From: Isoetes taiwanensis | Lineage: Eukaryota; Streptophyta; Lycopodiopsida; Isoetales; Isoetaceae | Length of the DNA stretch: 64,000 nucleotides | Reading direction: 5' to 3' | NCBI GenBank assembly: GCA_021234155.1 | Contig: JAJEKV010000020.1 | Coordinates: 8,604,563 to 8,668,562 of the forward strand | Shown here: positions 33,724 to 44,262 of the stretch, piece after piece | Layout: every line of letters starts with the position of its first letter | Position numbering within the stretch: the stretch's first letter is position 1 | Notes under the pieces: model-generated | What the model was told of the DNA's origin: nothing | Seen by the model: the letters and a program-made list of their open reading frames with translations, nothing else | Databases searched by the model: none | Position numbers and translations under genes: made by a program

Positions 33724-34445
33724 CGTATAAATTTATACAGGCGGAAAGCTAACTGAACTTCCTGAATGCAGGATATAGTAGACATTTTGTTCTCAGTCAT
33801 TTTGTGTGACGAGAAAGTAATGGTGAAGGGCTTCTGGTACCCAGGACAAAGGAAGAAGTGGAAAAAGACTTTGAGCCAGAAGAGGAGGAAGAGGAAGAGG
33901 AGGTGGTAGTCACAGGGAAGGGGAAGAGGAAAGCTTTGGTCATTCACTCACAGGCACCAAAGAAATCTAGGAAGACCAAGGCCTTGACAACAGAAGAGTC
34001 CGCAGAAGCACTACAAAAGGCACCTGGGGTCGACATTGTTTTGAGACCCTTGGACAGATCAAGTGAAATACTTAAAAGAGTAAATGAAACAAAGCTCCTA
34101 AAGCAAACAATTTCCTTAACTCTAAGCACTATTTATACCGTGGCCTTGACTGACTCTAGAATTTATTGTTCCACAGCTGTCCTCATGCATTAAACTGCTT
34201 GTCCTCAATTTTCAACAGGTGTGGGATCTGTAGGAAAGAATCTTCTGTATGTTTGAGGATGGTGAACTTAAAGAGCAAGCCAACACCACTGGTAAAAAAA
34301 CAAAAAAAAGTTCTGAAACAAAATAAAAAAATATGAGCATAGTGCCATGGACACAACTACAGGGCCAAAGAAATATTTGTGCGGCTCCTGGAAAAAGTTG
34401 TTGCGAAAGAATTTACTCTCGACGAAATGGCTAAGGAAGCTAAGA
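33724..34445 (+). pseudogene. Methyltransferase-like gene, middle exons
   Basis: After one palindrome copy at 33724, an exon from 33771 encodes DIVDILFSVILCDEKVMVKG and, one frame over, an acidic run (EPEEEEEEEE) followed by basic GKGKRKALVIHSQAPKKSRK, a typical nuclear-localisation pattern. At about 34216 another exon reads RIFCMFEDGELKEQANTTG after an in-frame TAG at 34231-34233. At about 34346 an exon encodes CHGHNYRAKEIFVRLLEKVV and AKEFTLDEMAKEAK, ending at 'agac|ataagg', which looks like a gtaagg donor with its first base mutated G to A. These changes point to loss of function. Confidence 0.5.
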
Positions 34446-34516
34446 CATAAGGAGCCTTTACTATGCGTTGTACTTAATCCATTTCTTTGCCTAACAATCT
34501 CTTCTTGTTTGTAGTC

Positions 34517-34653
34517 AGAAGGACATTGTCACATGCCAGTCCGAGTTAATGAAGCAACTAAATTTAGAAGACTGGGAAAAGTGCAAGCTTCTTTATCCCA
34601 CTTGTACCACAGACAGCATAATACGAGAACACGCTGTGAACTTTGGTGGTTGG
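34517..34653 (+). pseudogene. Methyltransferase-like gene, exon before the MTase domain
   Basis: Acceptor 'gtttgtag' precedes an open stretch SQKDIVTCQSELMKQLNLED, CKLLYPTCTTDSIIREHAVN, FGGW, ending at 'gttggg|gtagtt'. It is alpha-helical in pattern with several Cys. No domain recognised. Confidence 0.5.
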
Positions 34654-34712
34654 GGTAGTTTTGTAGACTACGTGTTTTGCTTTTGTGCCTTTGCCTTACT
34701 CTTTTCTTATAG

Positions 34713-35932
34713 AACAAGAAGAAAGGCCTGCCAGCAGGCTTCTTGAATCTAGTTCGGAGGGCCAAAGAAGAAAGGCAAAGACTAAAGGCCATCGAACAGG
34801 GCAAGCAGGTCGCATCAAGCAGTTCTGACGGTGGCTACGAGAGATTTACTACCTATGGCCAGGACTGCTTGTACCAGGTTGTACATGGGGACTGCACTAA
34901 ACTGGGGACTCTGGTGGATAAACAGAACTTCACGTTGTGCATAGCTGACATTCCCTATGGGTTTAAGATCAAAGACAATGTTTTTGATGATGAATCTTTC
35001 ATTCCGACCTGCAAACAATGTCTGTGCTCAAACCCGTATCAGCGGTCTGCAATGCCAGATTTGAAACTTGCATCTGGTAAGCCTCACAGTTGTTTTTGTT
35101 TCATATTTTAACAAGACCCTGTTGTATAAATTTATATTGCAGAAGCCTTGCGGTATAAATTTATACCGTAGATGCCATGGGGTTTAGATTTACACCGCAG
35201 AAGCCCTGCGGTATAAATTTGTACCACAGAAGCCCTGTTGTATAAATTTATACCATAGAAGCCTTGCGGTATAAATTTATACGGCAGGGCACCTGCCGTA
35301 TAAATTTATACCGTTTTCTTTTTACGTTTGACTTACCATTTCTTTCTGCTTCCAGGCTGAAGACAAACGTCAAAGGTCACGGTGGGGGTCCATGGTTAGT
35401 CAGCTGCTTCAAACACTTTCACATAGGCTACTACAGTGCTGACACCAAAAAGACCATGGTGCACTTTAACACTCAAAGTGAGAAGACCCCACCATGCAAT
35501 GCATCCCAATTCCCTGCTATCTTACAGAAGCTGAGAGACCCACAGAGGCAAGGCGCTGTGATGTCCCACTACCAGAAACCCCAAAGGCTAATTAACAATC
35601 TGATACAATGGTTTTCATGCCCTGAGGACTGGGTTTTGGATGCTTTTTCCGGAACTGGCACCACAGCTATATGCGCCTTAAGCAGGGGCGTAATGTGGTG
35701 TCAGTTGACATAGAACTGGACAAAATCAATTTCATCAGGACCAGAATAAGTTCCTGTGAGTTCTTTCCTGATGAAAATGAGGAATTGGGAGCAAAAAATG
35801 GTGCTGGGGATGAAAGGCACCTACATTGAAATCCAGCCTCCAATAACAGGAAGAAATGATGAGGAGGTGGAGTTTGTAGATCTCGAACCAGTAGAGCTAG
35901 ACCCCCCAAGCAGCCTGTTCCAGTACCCTTAG
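34713..35932 (+). pseudogene. DNA amino-methyltransferase domain (permuted, beta-like)
   Basis: Exon 34713-35076 (acceptor 'ttatag', donor 'catctg|gtaagc') starts NKKKGLPAGFLNLVRRAKEE and encodes VVHGDCTKLG and IADIPYGFKI, matching catalytic motif IV (D/N/S)-P-P-Y with Ile for the first Pro. The next exon from 35356 has YYSADTKKTMVHFN and KPQRLINNLIQWFSCPEDWV, then DAFSGTGTT, the AdoMet-binding motif I, followed one frame over by GRNVVSVDIELDKI. Motif IV before motif I is the beta-class order of N6-adenine/N4-cytosine methyltransferases (N6_N4_Mtase family). One-base losses near 34995 and 35680 break the frame. The C-terminal acidic tail (EEVEFVDLEPVELDPP) ends at 35932. Such enzymes are typical of bacteria and phages, and also occur in some eukaryotic mobile elements. 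Confidence 0.8.
35122..35313. repeat. Palindrome array C in MTase intron (7 copies, exact 29-bp period)
   Basis: Seven copies start at 35122, 35151, 35180, 35209, 35238, 35267 and 35296, each exactly 29 bp apart. The unit is CGGTATAAATTTATACCG plus an 11-bp spacer CAGAAGCCCTG (variants TAGAAGCCTTG, TAGATGCCATG). The palindrome is as conserved as the spacer. The whole array sits in the intron that splits catalytic motif IV from motif I. Confidence 0.95.
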
Positions 35933-36022
35933 AATCAGAAGCAGGTGTCTCTGGCTTTGTGGCATCACAAGAAATAGACCCAAAGGGAGATGAGAGCCCT
36001 GTGGATTGGAAAGAACCTCCCC

Positions 36023-36080
36023 CCGTATAAATTTATACCGACAGGTTTCAATTTTAAAATGTCGGTATAGATTTATACAA
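36023..36080. repeat. Palindrome pair D
   Basis: Two copies at 36023-36040 and 36063-36080, 40 bp apart, just after the methyltransferase-like gene. No further copies are seen to the right, so this may mark the right subterminal region of the element. Confidence 0.85.
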
Positions 36081-39000
36081 GAAACGCTCTAATATTTATG
36101 ACCTTTGTATAAAATGTATTGTATTATAAATTCAAGAAGAATTTTGAAATGGAATCTATTATTCTGTCTCTAGCAATGTTTAATTAGAGCAACTACCATT
36201 TATTTTCTCATACTTTATTCTTTTGTTTCCGTAAAGTGCACTTTAAAGGCATTTGCAAATTATGATGCAAAAGGACACACTATATTTGCTTCTTTTTTAA
36301 CAAAATTAATTTGTTGGTTCTCCAATATTAGAGTTAACCACCTTAAAACTGTCTTTTTTTTCTTTTTTTCTTTTCTCTCTTTTAATCACATTTCTATAAA
36401 AATGTTACTTTTTATGTGATCTTCTAAACATCAAGTGTTCAACAATCTTTCCTGCTCCCTATTTTGTCTCTTTTTTGAATTTTCCAAAATTATCAAAGGA
36501 ATCTTTCAAACGCACTTCTTAAATAAGGGCATTTCATTTTAAACCTTGTTCTCTTACCATGGAGTCACAGAGGTGACATAGCATCCCTGCCAGGAGAACT
36601 ACGCCCAGTGTCACAGAGCACAAGAACACATATGAACATGAGCACGTCGGAGCAACCTAGGCCACCAAACCTAGAAGCCCGACCCGGGAGGATTTAAGAG
36701 ACATCAAAATACCAAGACAACAGTGGAACAATGCAAAGACCGAGACGTGATATTCCTTAGTTTATTTACTATACACATGTGCCTAGATCACACCTTTGCT
36801 GATGTTGTCCATACAACTTAGCCATGTTGACGTAGCTTGCTACAAACCAATCTCTCATAAGCAATACGAAACATCTTAGATATCCATTTCCCCCCATAAG
36901 GAACAAAACCTTGTATATCAGCTCATGGAATCTATTAGATATTAAAACTTACCATATTTTCCTTCATGTAATGCCTTGCAAAGTTATTCATGCATCCAAT
37001 ACCATGTTGGGGTAGTCATAAGCGTAACTATCTTATTGATGTAGCACCGACACCTATGTACTTCACTAAACAAGGCAAGATGCTAACATCTTCCATAATG
37101 CAAAACTTACATTAGAACTATTCTCCCATGAGGAATGCAACGTCCTATAGGTTATGCACTCAGGCTAGCAGTACTCCATACTATAGCCACATTCAGAAAT
37201 CTCCAAGCTTCACATGGCTCTCATTGTACCCATGTGGATCCGTCTCAATCTCAATAATCCTTGATGTCGGATGACCGCTTATTCCCATTTCAAGATCCAC
37301 ATACGAGCTTGATGCTGAAATCTTTGATGCCGAGGGGTTGTTGACGCTCTACATCTGTACTAGGCTACTTCTGAGCATTGATCCCATCTCATGAGCTAAG
37401 AAGATATTTTATCCCAATCTTAGAATTTTCTATAATTAGACAATTATTCAAATAATGCATATTCTTACTACTTATGATTATTTTACCTACATCTTCATGC
37501 TCTGATCTCCTCTGCTGCTAAGCTCAGATGCAACCCCATTCCATCCATGGGTATTTAGCTTTATTTTATGACACACAATGAAATTGACAAAAGTAACAAA
37601 TACAAGTCCAACAAGATAAAACACAAGATACAAGAGGACAAAAACATAACCTGAACACAAAATGGCGCTGGAGAGCTCGATGCCGACCAGATCCCATTCA
37701 ATTCTGCCTTTCCTGATTTTTTTTTTATGCTGAATCGGTGCTTCTCAAGCAATTTTTGGCCATTCCTAAATTAGAATCAGTCCTTACAGATATGTTTCCA
37801 ATCATTGATTACCTTCTCTAGCCTTATAAGTCTCCAACAAATTCATAATCTAACATATTTGCATGCAAAAATCATGTACAGACTAATCATGACAACTCAC
37901 AGCACTTCAATTGATCAATAGCAAAACCCCACCTGAGAATTTCTTCGTGCATAGGTCTCTGGACCCCTTGCAATTGATTGCACCTCCAAAGATTGTCTTC
38001 TAACTCCAAGAATCAAACTGCAGAAAAACATACATAGTGCAGTCAAGTCTGACTCAGCATCACTATTTCTGTCATAACTTTTGGATACGGATGAATTTTA
38101 GGATGATCAGACACATTCTAGAAATCTTACTCAGAAATCTTTCAAGCAAAAGAAAAATCATTAAAAAAGGATCTCGGGTCACCGAGATATGACGCTTCAA
38201 ATTTCGAGCTCTAAAACTGCCCAGAATTGCTCCCTACCTTCATGCTCTGCAACAATCCTTTCTCCAAAGAGATAATACCCTGAACTCATGCTGCATACAT
38301 ATTATATACATATGTACATACATACTTATGTACGTATACTGGCCCATCAAGTGCCCAGGTCTGTTACAGATATTAGATGCAGATATCACACAGGTGCAGA
38401 TGAAGGAGGGATTAGAGAAATTAGAGGTTAAAAATGTGTCAGGTTTGGAAGATTTATCCAGATAAAATTACTTGTTATTAGTTTGAAAACTCCTTGTAAA
38501 GACTTAAGAATCGGAGTCATGGAGCACTAACAAGCTTGGATGGCTCTGTTTTCCATCTATTTTTTTTTGACAACACAGCTCTGATTTTATAAATGAATGC
38601 AGATTGTGGTTTATCAGTGAGTGCAGACTATTGTGGTTTATGATTGTAAACTACTTACAATGTTCAATGACTATTCTAGTTTATCTTTTCTTGTTTATTG
38701 TATTCCGTAAGATTGGCACCACTGCCACTGCAATCCATAGATCTTTCATGATTTGGAGGGTGATTTCTTTTCTTAAATACAAGTTTCATAGATCTGTAGG
38801 TTTGCATTGCGGCTATTAGTCGTGATTTAGAAGGAAAGTAAATCAGAAGCATTTTCTTCCTTGCAAGATGTCCCAAGCTGAGTCTTAGTTGCTAAGCTAG
38901 TGTTTGAAAGCAGAAATACAATGTTGTCGCGTCTTTTGTAAAAGGCGCAAAGCTTTTCTTTATGCTAAATTATAAACTCTTCTATTGGCAAAAGTTGTCT

Positions 39001-39189
39001 TTGTGCTGCAGTCTAATAAATATTTCAAAAGCCTCCTTTAGACTTACATGCTGCATTCTAATAAATATCTCAAAAGCTCCCTTTAGATTTACATGCTGAA
39101 TATAAGCAGTCAGGTTCTAAATTCTTAACACATTTCGAACCATTTCTAAATTCTTAGCATTTGTATAGCAACAAATTTTCTAAGCTCAA
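36081..39189. other. Unassigned intergenic DNA
   Basis: No gene recognised. It contains an end-like motif copy at 36503-36551 (gaatctttcaaacgcacttc) and a stretch at about 38040-38230 with wording typical of retrotransposon non-coding DNA ('cataacttttggatacggat'), without paired LTRs. A 'tacatacatatgtacatac'-type dinucleotide tract lies at about 38290-38335. Confidence 0.4.
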
Positions 39190-39200
39190 GCCCAAACCAT
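39190..39200. repeat. Target-site duplication of L1, left
   Basis: GCCCAAACCAT here is repeated exactly at 43375-43385 and abuts the oligo(T) run that is the reverse of the L1 poly(A) tail. Confidence 0.85.
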
Positions 39201-39554
39201 TTTTTTTTTATGAACATGGACCTTTATTACTCAAAAGAAACAAAGAGTACATGGGGGACTCAAAACCCAGTGGAGAAGAGGTCCACTAGAGCAACAATAC
39301 CCACCACATACATAACATAGAAAAGCAGAGAATACATATCACTACGAGCACAACTGTTTGCTATGAGTAGGTCTGAATCTGAAGATATTGCTCCCAAATG
39401 ACACTCTTGATGTCATCCTTTAAGGAAGAACACTTGTACGCCTTTACAATGCGACTACGAGCATCGCTAAGCACTTGCGTATCTGAAAAGACCTGTCCCT
39501 TGAAAATGAGGAGATTTCATCTCCTCCAGATGGACCAAATGATCCAAGCAGATG

Positions 39555-39785
39555 CTAATGGAAAGCCCTCTTTGCCAACTTGTCCCAAGAACTAGGATAA
39601 ACTGACAATAGGACCTGCTGACTATTCAAGTCACAATGGAAAAGACTCAAAAGCCACTGCCAAGCAAGTCGAACATGGTGACATAAGAAAAAGCAGTGCT
39701 CAATTGTCTCATCCCTCTGCATGCAAAGAGGGCAGATCACAGAGACTTCTGGACGAAATCGATGAACAACAGTGTTTACCCGCAC
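39555..39785 (-). pseudogene. L1 ORF2 C-terminal zinc region
   Basis: MRVNTVVHRFRPEVSVICPL followed by CMQRDETIEHCFFLCHHV gives the C-x2-C...H-C pattern of the zf-RVT region. It ends QQVLLSVYPSSWDKLAKRAF, matching the 17060-17340 copy. Confidence 0.85.
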
Positions 39786-40288
39786 ACATCTATGAGTGAT
39801 CTGCCACCACAGGATGGAGCAATTTATCCCACACCCATCGCCAAACTGCTTTACGATGAGGCTCAGGAATAACTAAAGGCCACTTTGGCGATGGAGGCAA
39901 CACTTCAGGATGAAGCAGGACCAATACATCGAGTGCACCAGGTGCTCCTCCTTAACACTGCCATGAACCACCCAGAGCTGGGGAGCCACGTCTTGTGGGT
40001 GTGGAGGAAGTGTAGCAGCTACTTTTTTCTAAATGCCACGATCCCAACGAAGGAAGAGGAACTTCAATTTGAACTCATTCTACGTCAACAATCTTGTCTC
40101 ATTATACCATGCAGATACCGTGAGCACACCTGCTGCTCGCCACCGAAGTTGCATCAATGGATGGACAGAAGAGACCAGGGGACAATCTGCCTGGCCGTCA
40201 CCCAAAGGGATCCACCAGCAACTGGCTATAGGATCTGTGTGGGCCATTGGATGGAACTGAAACAAAGTGCGCACAGTCTCCCAAGCAG

Positions 40289-41975
40289 CTAGCAACCCCT
40301 TGAGGAAAGGAGATGCATTAGGATATGGAGAAAGTGGATAGAATAATGCACATGGAGAAGTGGCTTAATGGATGGAGAGCCAAAGGAAATGCACATCTGT
40401 AAAGACTGGTGAATGAAACGCAGACCTGGAGAATTATCAGCATTATTTAGAATCTGCCATATGAACTTAGAAATTAGCACCTTGCTCTGGAGAAGAAAGT
40501 GAATCATCCCCAGCCCCCCACAAAGTTTAGGCATAATGCACTTCGCCCAACTAATGTTAACATCAGCTCCTTCTTCAGTGCCACCCCAGATGAAGTTCCT
40601 GACAGTACGAACAATGAGCTGCATCTTTGTCTGCGGTGGCAGCAAGATGGATGCCATATAGACACGTGTACCACTCAGAACTGGCTTTGCCACAATTACA
40701 CGACCAGCCATGGATAACTTAGCCGTGGACCACCAGAACAAATGCCTTTCCAAGCCCTTAATAGTGACATCCCACGCATCTCCAGATGAGAGGTGTATAC
40801 CAACTGGAATGCCCAGAAGCCTAGTTGCCTTCCCATGAGGAAGAACCTTCCATGGAAATGCAACCACAGAAGACGGCTCTGGAGAGTCTAGGGCCCACAA
40901 GACAGTACACTTTTGTCATCCCACAAAGATACCAGAAGCCAAAGAGAAATTGTCCAACAAGGAAATGGCATTCTGCAAATTCTGTTCATCAGCCATTAAG
41001 AACAAGAAAGTGTCATCTGCGTACTGATTACAAATCTCTTGTGAACCATTATTCATGGGAAGACCATGTAGGATGCCTTCTTGCGCTGCAAGAGAGAATA
41101 CCTGAGAAAGAATCTCCGCCACAATTGTAAAAAGCAGCGGTGCCAAAGGATAGCCCTGGCGAATGCCACGTCCCACCTGAAAAAATGTCGATGGTTCTCC
41201 TTGAAAAAGAACTGAAGAACGAGCAGAATAATGAAGTTTCATAATGTCTGTTATGAATTGGGCACCAAATCCAAGACGTAAAAGGCACTGCTCCAAGAAA
41301 CTCCAGTCGACACTGTCATATGCTTTTGCAGAATCCAGCTTCAAGTATACAATGGGGTAACCATGCAGTCTAGCCCAATAGAGACCCTCATATGCTGCTG
41401 CCACATTATTCAAGATACACCGGCGAGGCAAGAAACCTGACTCTGTGGAAGAGATGGACTCAGTAAGCACGCCACAAAGCTTCTGAGCAAAAGCTTTAGC
41501 AAAGATCTTCTACACTGAGGACAACAAGGTAATGGAGCGCCAATCTGAAATGGAAGAGGGATCCTTACATTTTGGAATAAGGGAGATGCAACCAAAGTTG
41601 AGGATTTTGTCCAGGTGCCTCTGTCTTTTAAAATCCCTGAAAGCATCATACACATCTGCACCAAGCCAATCCCAATACTCCTGGAAAAATTCCATCAGAA
41701 TACCATCAAGATCCGGACACTTGCCCCCTCTTCAGAGAAAATGTGGCCTCAGCTAAATCATTCTGGCTGATCTCAGCCTCTAAAGTGGCCCTTTGCTCAT
41801 TGGTGACTATAGGATGAACCTTAGCAAGCAAAGCCGCTTGAAAATCTGACTGAAAGGGAAGACGCCGAGCAGTGAAAAAAGCTGAAAAGTGATTGTGCAA
41901 AAAGCCTCTAAGCTCAGCTAGATCTGAAATAACAAGCCCATCCTGAATCTGCAGAGACTGAAGAGATGCAACCAT
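40289..41975 (-). pseudogene. L1 reverse transcriptase and connection region
   Basis: Pieces in order: a pre-RT segment (41975-41706, ending FSLKRGQVSGS), then GCISLIPKCKDPSSISDWRS (41695-41510), GFLPRRCILNNVAAAYEGLY, VYLKLDSAKAYDSVDWSFLE, GRGIRQGYPLAPLLFTIVAE and the catalytic QYADDTFLF box (41470-40916). After a stop the connection region follows (LLGIPVGIHLSSGDAWDVTI, KLSMAGRVIVAKPV, VRNFIWGG). The YADD motif and the Asp in KLDSAKAYD are both present, so inactivation is by stops and frameshifts, not by loss of catalytic residues. Confidence 0.92.
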
Positions 41976-42032
41976 CTTTCTTGTTTTGGCAGCTCTGAAG
42001 AAAAAACCCGTGCACCGGTCTCCCTCCTTAAA

Positions 42033-43076
42033 TCATTGCAACCCAGCTTTAATGCGAGCAAATTGCAGCTGTTCAGATTCCATCTGCCGAATGCTACACA
42101 AAATTTGCTTCTCCACATGACCATCTAATGGGGCAACAGACCTGCATGCCTCAAGTTGTTGATAAAGAGCCAGTAGAAGGCTCCAACCTTTAGCAAAAGA
42201 CTTCACAGCAGCGAGAGCATCAACAATATCTGCCATGCCTCTGTGCCGAGAGAAAGAAGTGAACCACGACAGTCTACAACCTGCCAAAAATTCCTCATCC
42301 TTCAAGAAAAATGTATTCAGCTTGAAATATGTCTTAGATGCAGCATGCACCACCGTATGAGAGCAAGAGAAATACTGTGGATTATGGTCAAAAGTCACAG
42401 TATTCAACAGGTTCTCACGATGAAAAGCAAGCAACAGGGTTGCTACCAAAGCATTATAGTAGCCTCTATCATGTCTTGCATATGCTCTACCACCACCCAA
42501 CCAGCCATTACACCAAGTAAAACTTGAGGGGCCCTCAACTCTTATGAAGCCACAATCTTGCATTAAGCGGTGCCATTGCTCCCGTTCAAAGCCCTGCACT
42601 ATCTCTGCACCTCTGCCACATCTGTCTTGCTCAAGCTCGACCATGTTAAAATCACCCACCATGATCCATGCAACAGGAGAGCCTAACCTCAGTAATTTGG
42701 AACGCAAAGAAGCCCATAATGCGCCTCTCTGACGTGGTCGATTATGCGCATATACATTAACCAATCCCCATTCTTGCCCCTTATCAAACCACTTGATTAT
42801 GATCCACCGGCCAAATCTATCAACCTGAGTAAATGATACTGTAATAGTCCTCCTCCATGCTGTAAGGACGCCAGCCTTTGCCGAGTCTGCGGCCGCCACA
42901 AGAACATTGTACTGCCTTTTGATTACTGCAGCAACTTTGTGGGCATCATCTTTCTTGCATTTATGCTCTTGCAAACAAATGAAATCTGAGTTCCACCTAG
43001 CCAGGGCCATGGACAACCTGCTCCTTTTAGTAGGGGAGGAGGCAACCCCCCGCACATTCCAGGAGATTAACTTCAT
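42033..43076 (-). pseudogene. L1 AP-like endonuclease domain
   Basis: A 347-codon ORF starting MKLISWNVRGVASSPTKRSR. Endonuclease/exonuclease/phosphatase motifs: SWNVRG, CLQEHK (Glu of the metal site), WGLVNVYAH, IMVGDFNMV (Asp/Asn pair). Two motifs are altered: ARHDRGYYN where ARLDRxL(L/Y)(A/S/V) is usual, and FDHNPQ in place of SDHxP, though its Asp and His remain. The domain nicks target DNA to start retrotransposition. It is long and open, but downstream ORF2 is broken. Confidence 0.9.
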
Positions 43077-43374
43077 TGATCAGGTGGATGTGGAGGATAT
43101 TCTAAGTCCATATCAACCTGTATATGAGACTCATTATCCACTTGATCAGCCCAATGTGGCTGCGATGCTATTGGACGCGTAGTAACAGTGGTGATGAGTG
43201 TTGGTTCAACAGGGTTAAGAGAAGTAGATGCAGAAGCTGTGGTGCGAAGCTATTCCTCCTCCGAGCGGCTTTTTTCATGCGAGCAATGGACCATTCTTCT
43301 CCAATGCACTCTTGCTTGCGTGCAATCATGTCCAGCCTCTCTTGCTGGACAGAAGAAAGGCAATTATGGCTCAT

Positions 43375-43385
43375 GCCCAAACCAT
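43375..43385. repeat. Target-site duplication of L1, right
   Basis: Exact copy of 39190-39200 at the 5' end of the minus-strand L1. Confidence 0.85.
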
Positions 43386-44262
43386 GTCTAATGGTATGAT
43401 CATTTCTTTGCATTCGTACTTGGACAATGAACTGAAAACAACTTCAAATCTAAATTTCTCATGTTGATGTTCATATTAATTATAAAACAAATGACGCAGC
43501 CTTAGACGTCTAGATTTCTCACTTAGAAATTTTTGTTTGTGCAAAATATAAACTAATGATGAGTTTCAGAAGTTGAGATGTATGCACTAATGGCATGCGT
43601 CAAGCAAATGAAAGTACAAGCATCATTTTCTGGGCGTTCCATGTTCGATAACCATAACATGTAAGATAGCATACATATGACATCCACTACACATGATGTC
43701 CCTGTGATTGTTCCTTCACGCTAGAACATATTATGATATTTAAACTCTGTATGTGATAGGATATCCATGTGACTGTTTCAGATGATCCTAAAGGGTTGCC
43801 AAAGCAAGATGTGGTGTTATGATATGATATGGTTATAGCTGCACCTATATTTGTTGTGTGGCATCACATTGGATGACTTCTATAACATGCAATCCTTAAA
43901 TGCTCATGAACAAAGTTAAAACATCTCATTCTAATCTTCATCATTTTGCTACTTGTTGTTTTACTGGCTTGCAGAATGGTTTGTTATACCCCCCCCCACA
44001 AAAAAAAAAAAAAAAAAGGTTTTTTTTGTCCATGCAAAATCACTATTTTCAAGAAAACGTTTTGCATAAATTTTGGCTAAAAACAATCAAGGCCTCTTTT
44101 TAGCTAAATTTTAAGATTTTTTAGAGGAATCTTTCAAAGCACTTCTTAAATAAGTGCGTTTCAATTTAAATTTTCTATACAAATAGTGCTTTGGGCTCTC
44201 CATAATAGATTATACCATTTCCACCAATTATACATCAAAGAGATAAGAATGCATGCCCTGTT
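43386..44262. other. Unassigned AT-rich DNA
   Basis: No gene seen. A C-run followed by a run of about 18 A lies at 43990-44020. The dispersed 'gaatctttcaaagcacttct' end-like motif is at 44129-44170. Confidence 0.45.

Larger units (their letters stand above)
39201..43374 (-). mobile_element. L1-type LINE, nearly full ORF2
   Basis: A 4.2-kb minus-strand non-LTR element with oligo(A) tail (TTTTTTTTT at 39201 on the plus strand) and an 11-bp target duplication. ORF2 order is complete: AP-endonuclease (43076-42033), reverse transcriptase (41975-40916), connection region (40900-40289), C-terminal zinc region (39785-39555). Upstream of the endonuclease only about 300 bp remains, so ORF1 is missing and the element is 5'-truncated. 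Stops and frame changes split ORF2 into at least four pieces. Same family as 13302-17632. Confidence 0.93.

Noticed and set aside
35122-35313. A CRISPR array (regular 29-bp repeats)
   Set aside because: The period includes the repeat; spacers are only 11 bp and nearly identical, and the locus is an intron of a plant gene.
42033-43076. Endonuclease/exonuclease/phosphatase protein as a host DNA-repair gene
   Set aside because: It is followed by the reverse transcriptase, connection and zinc regions of an L1 within target duplications.
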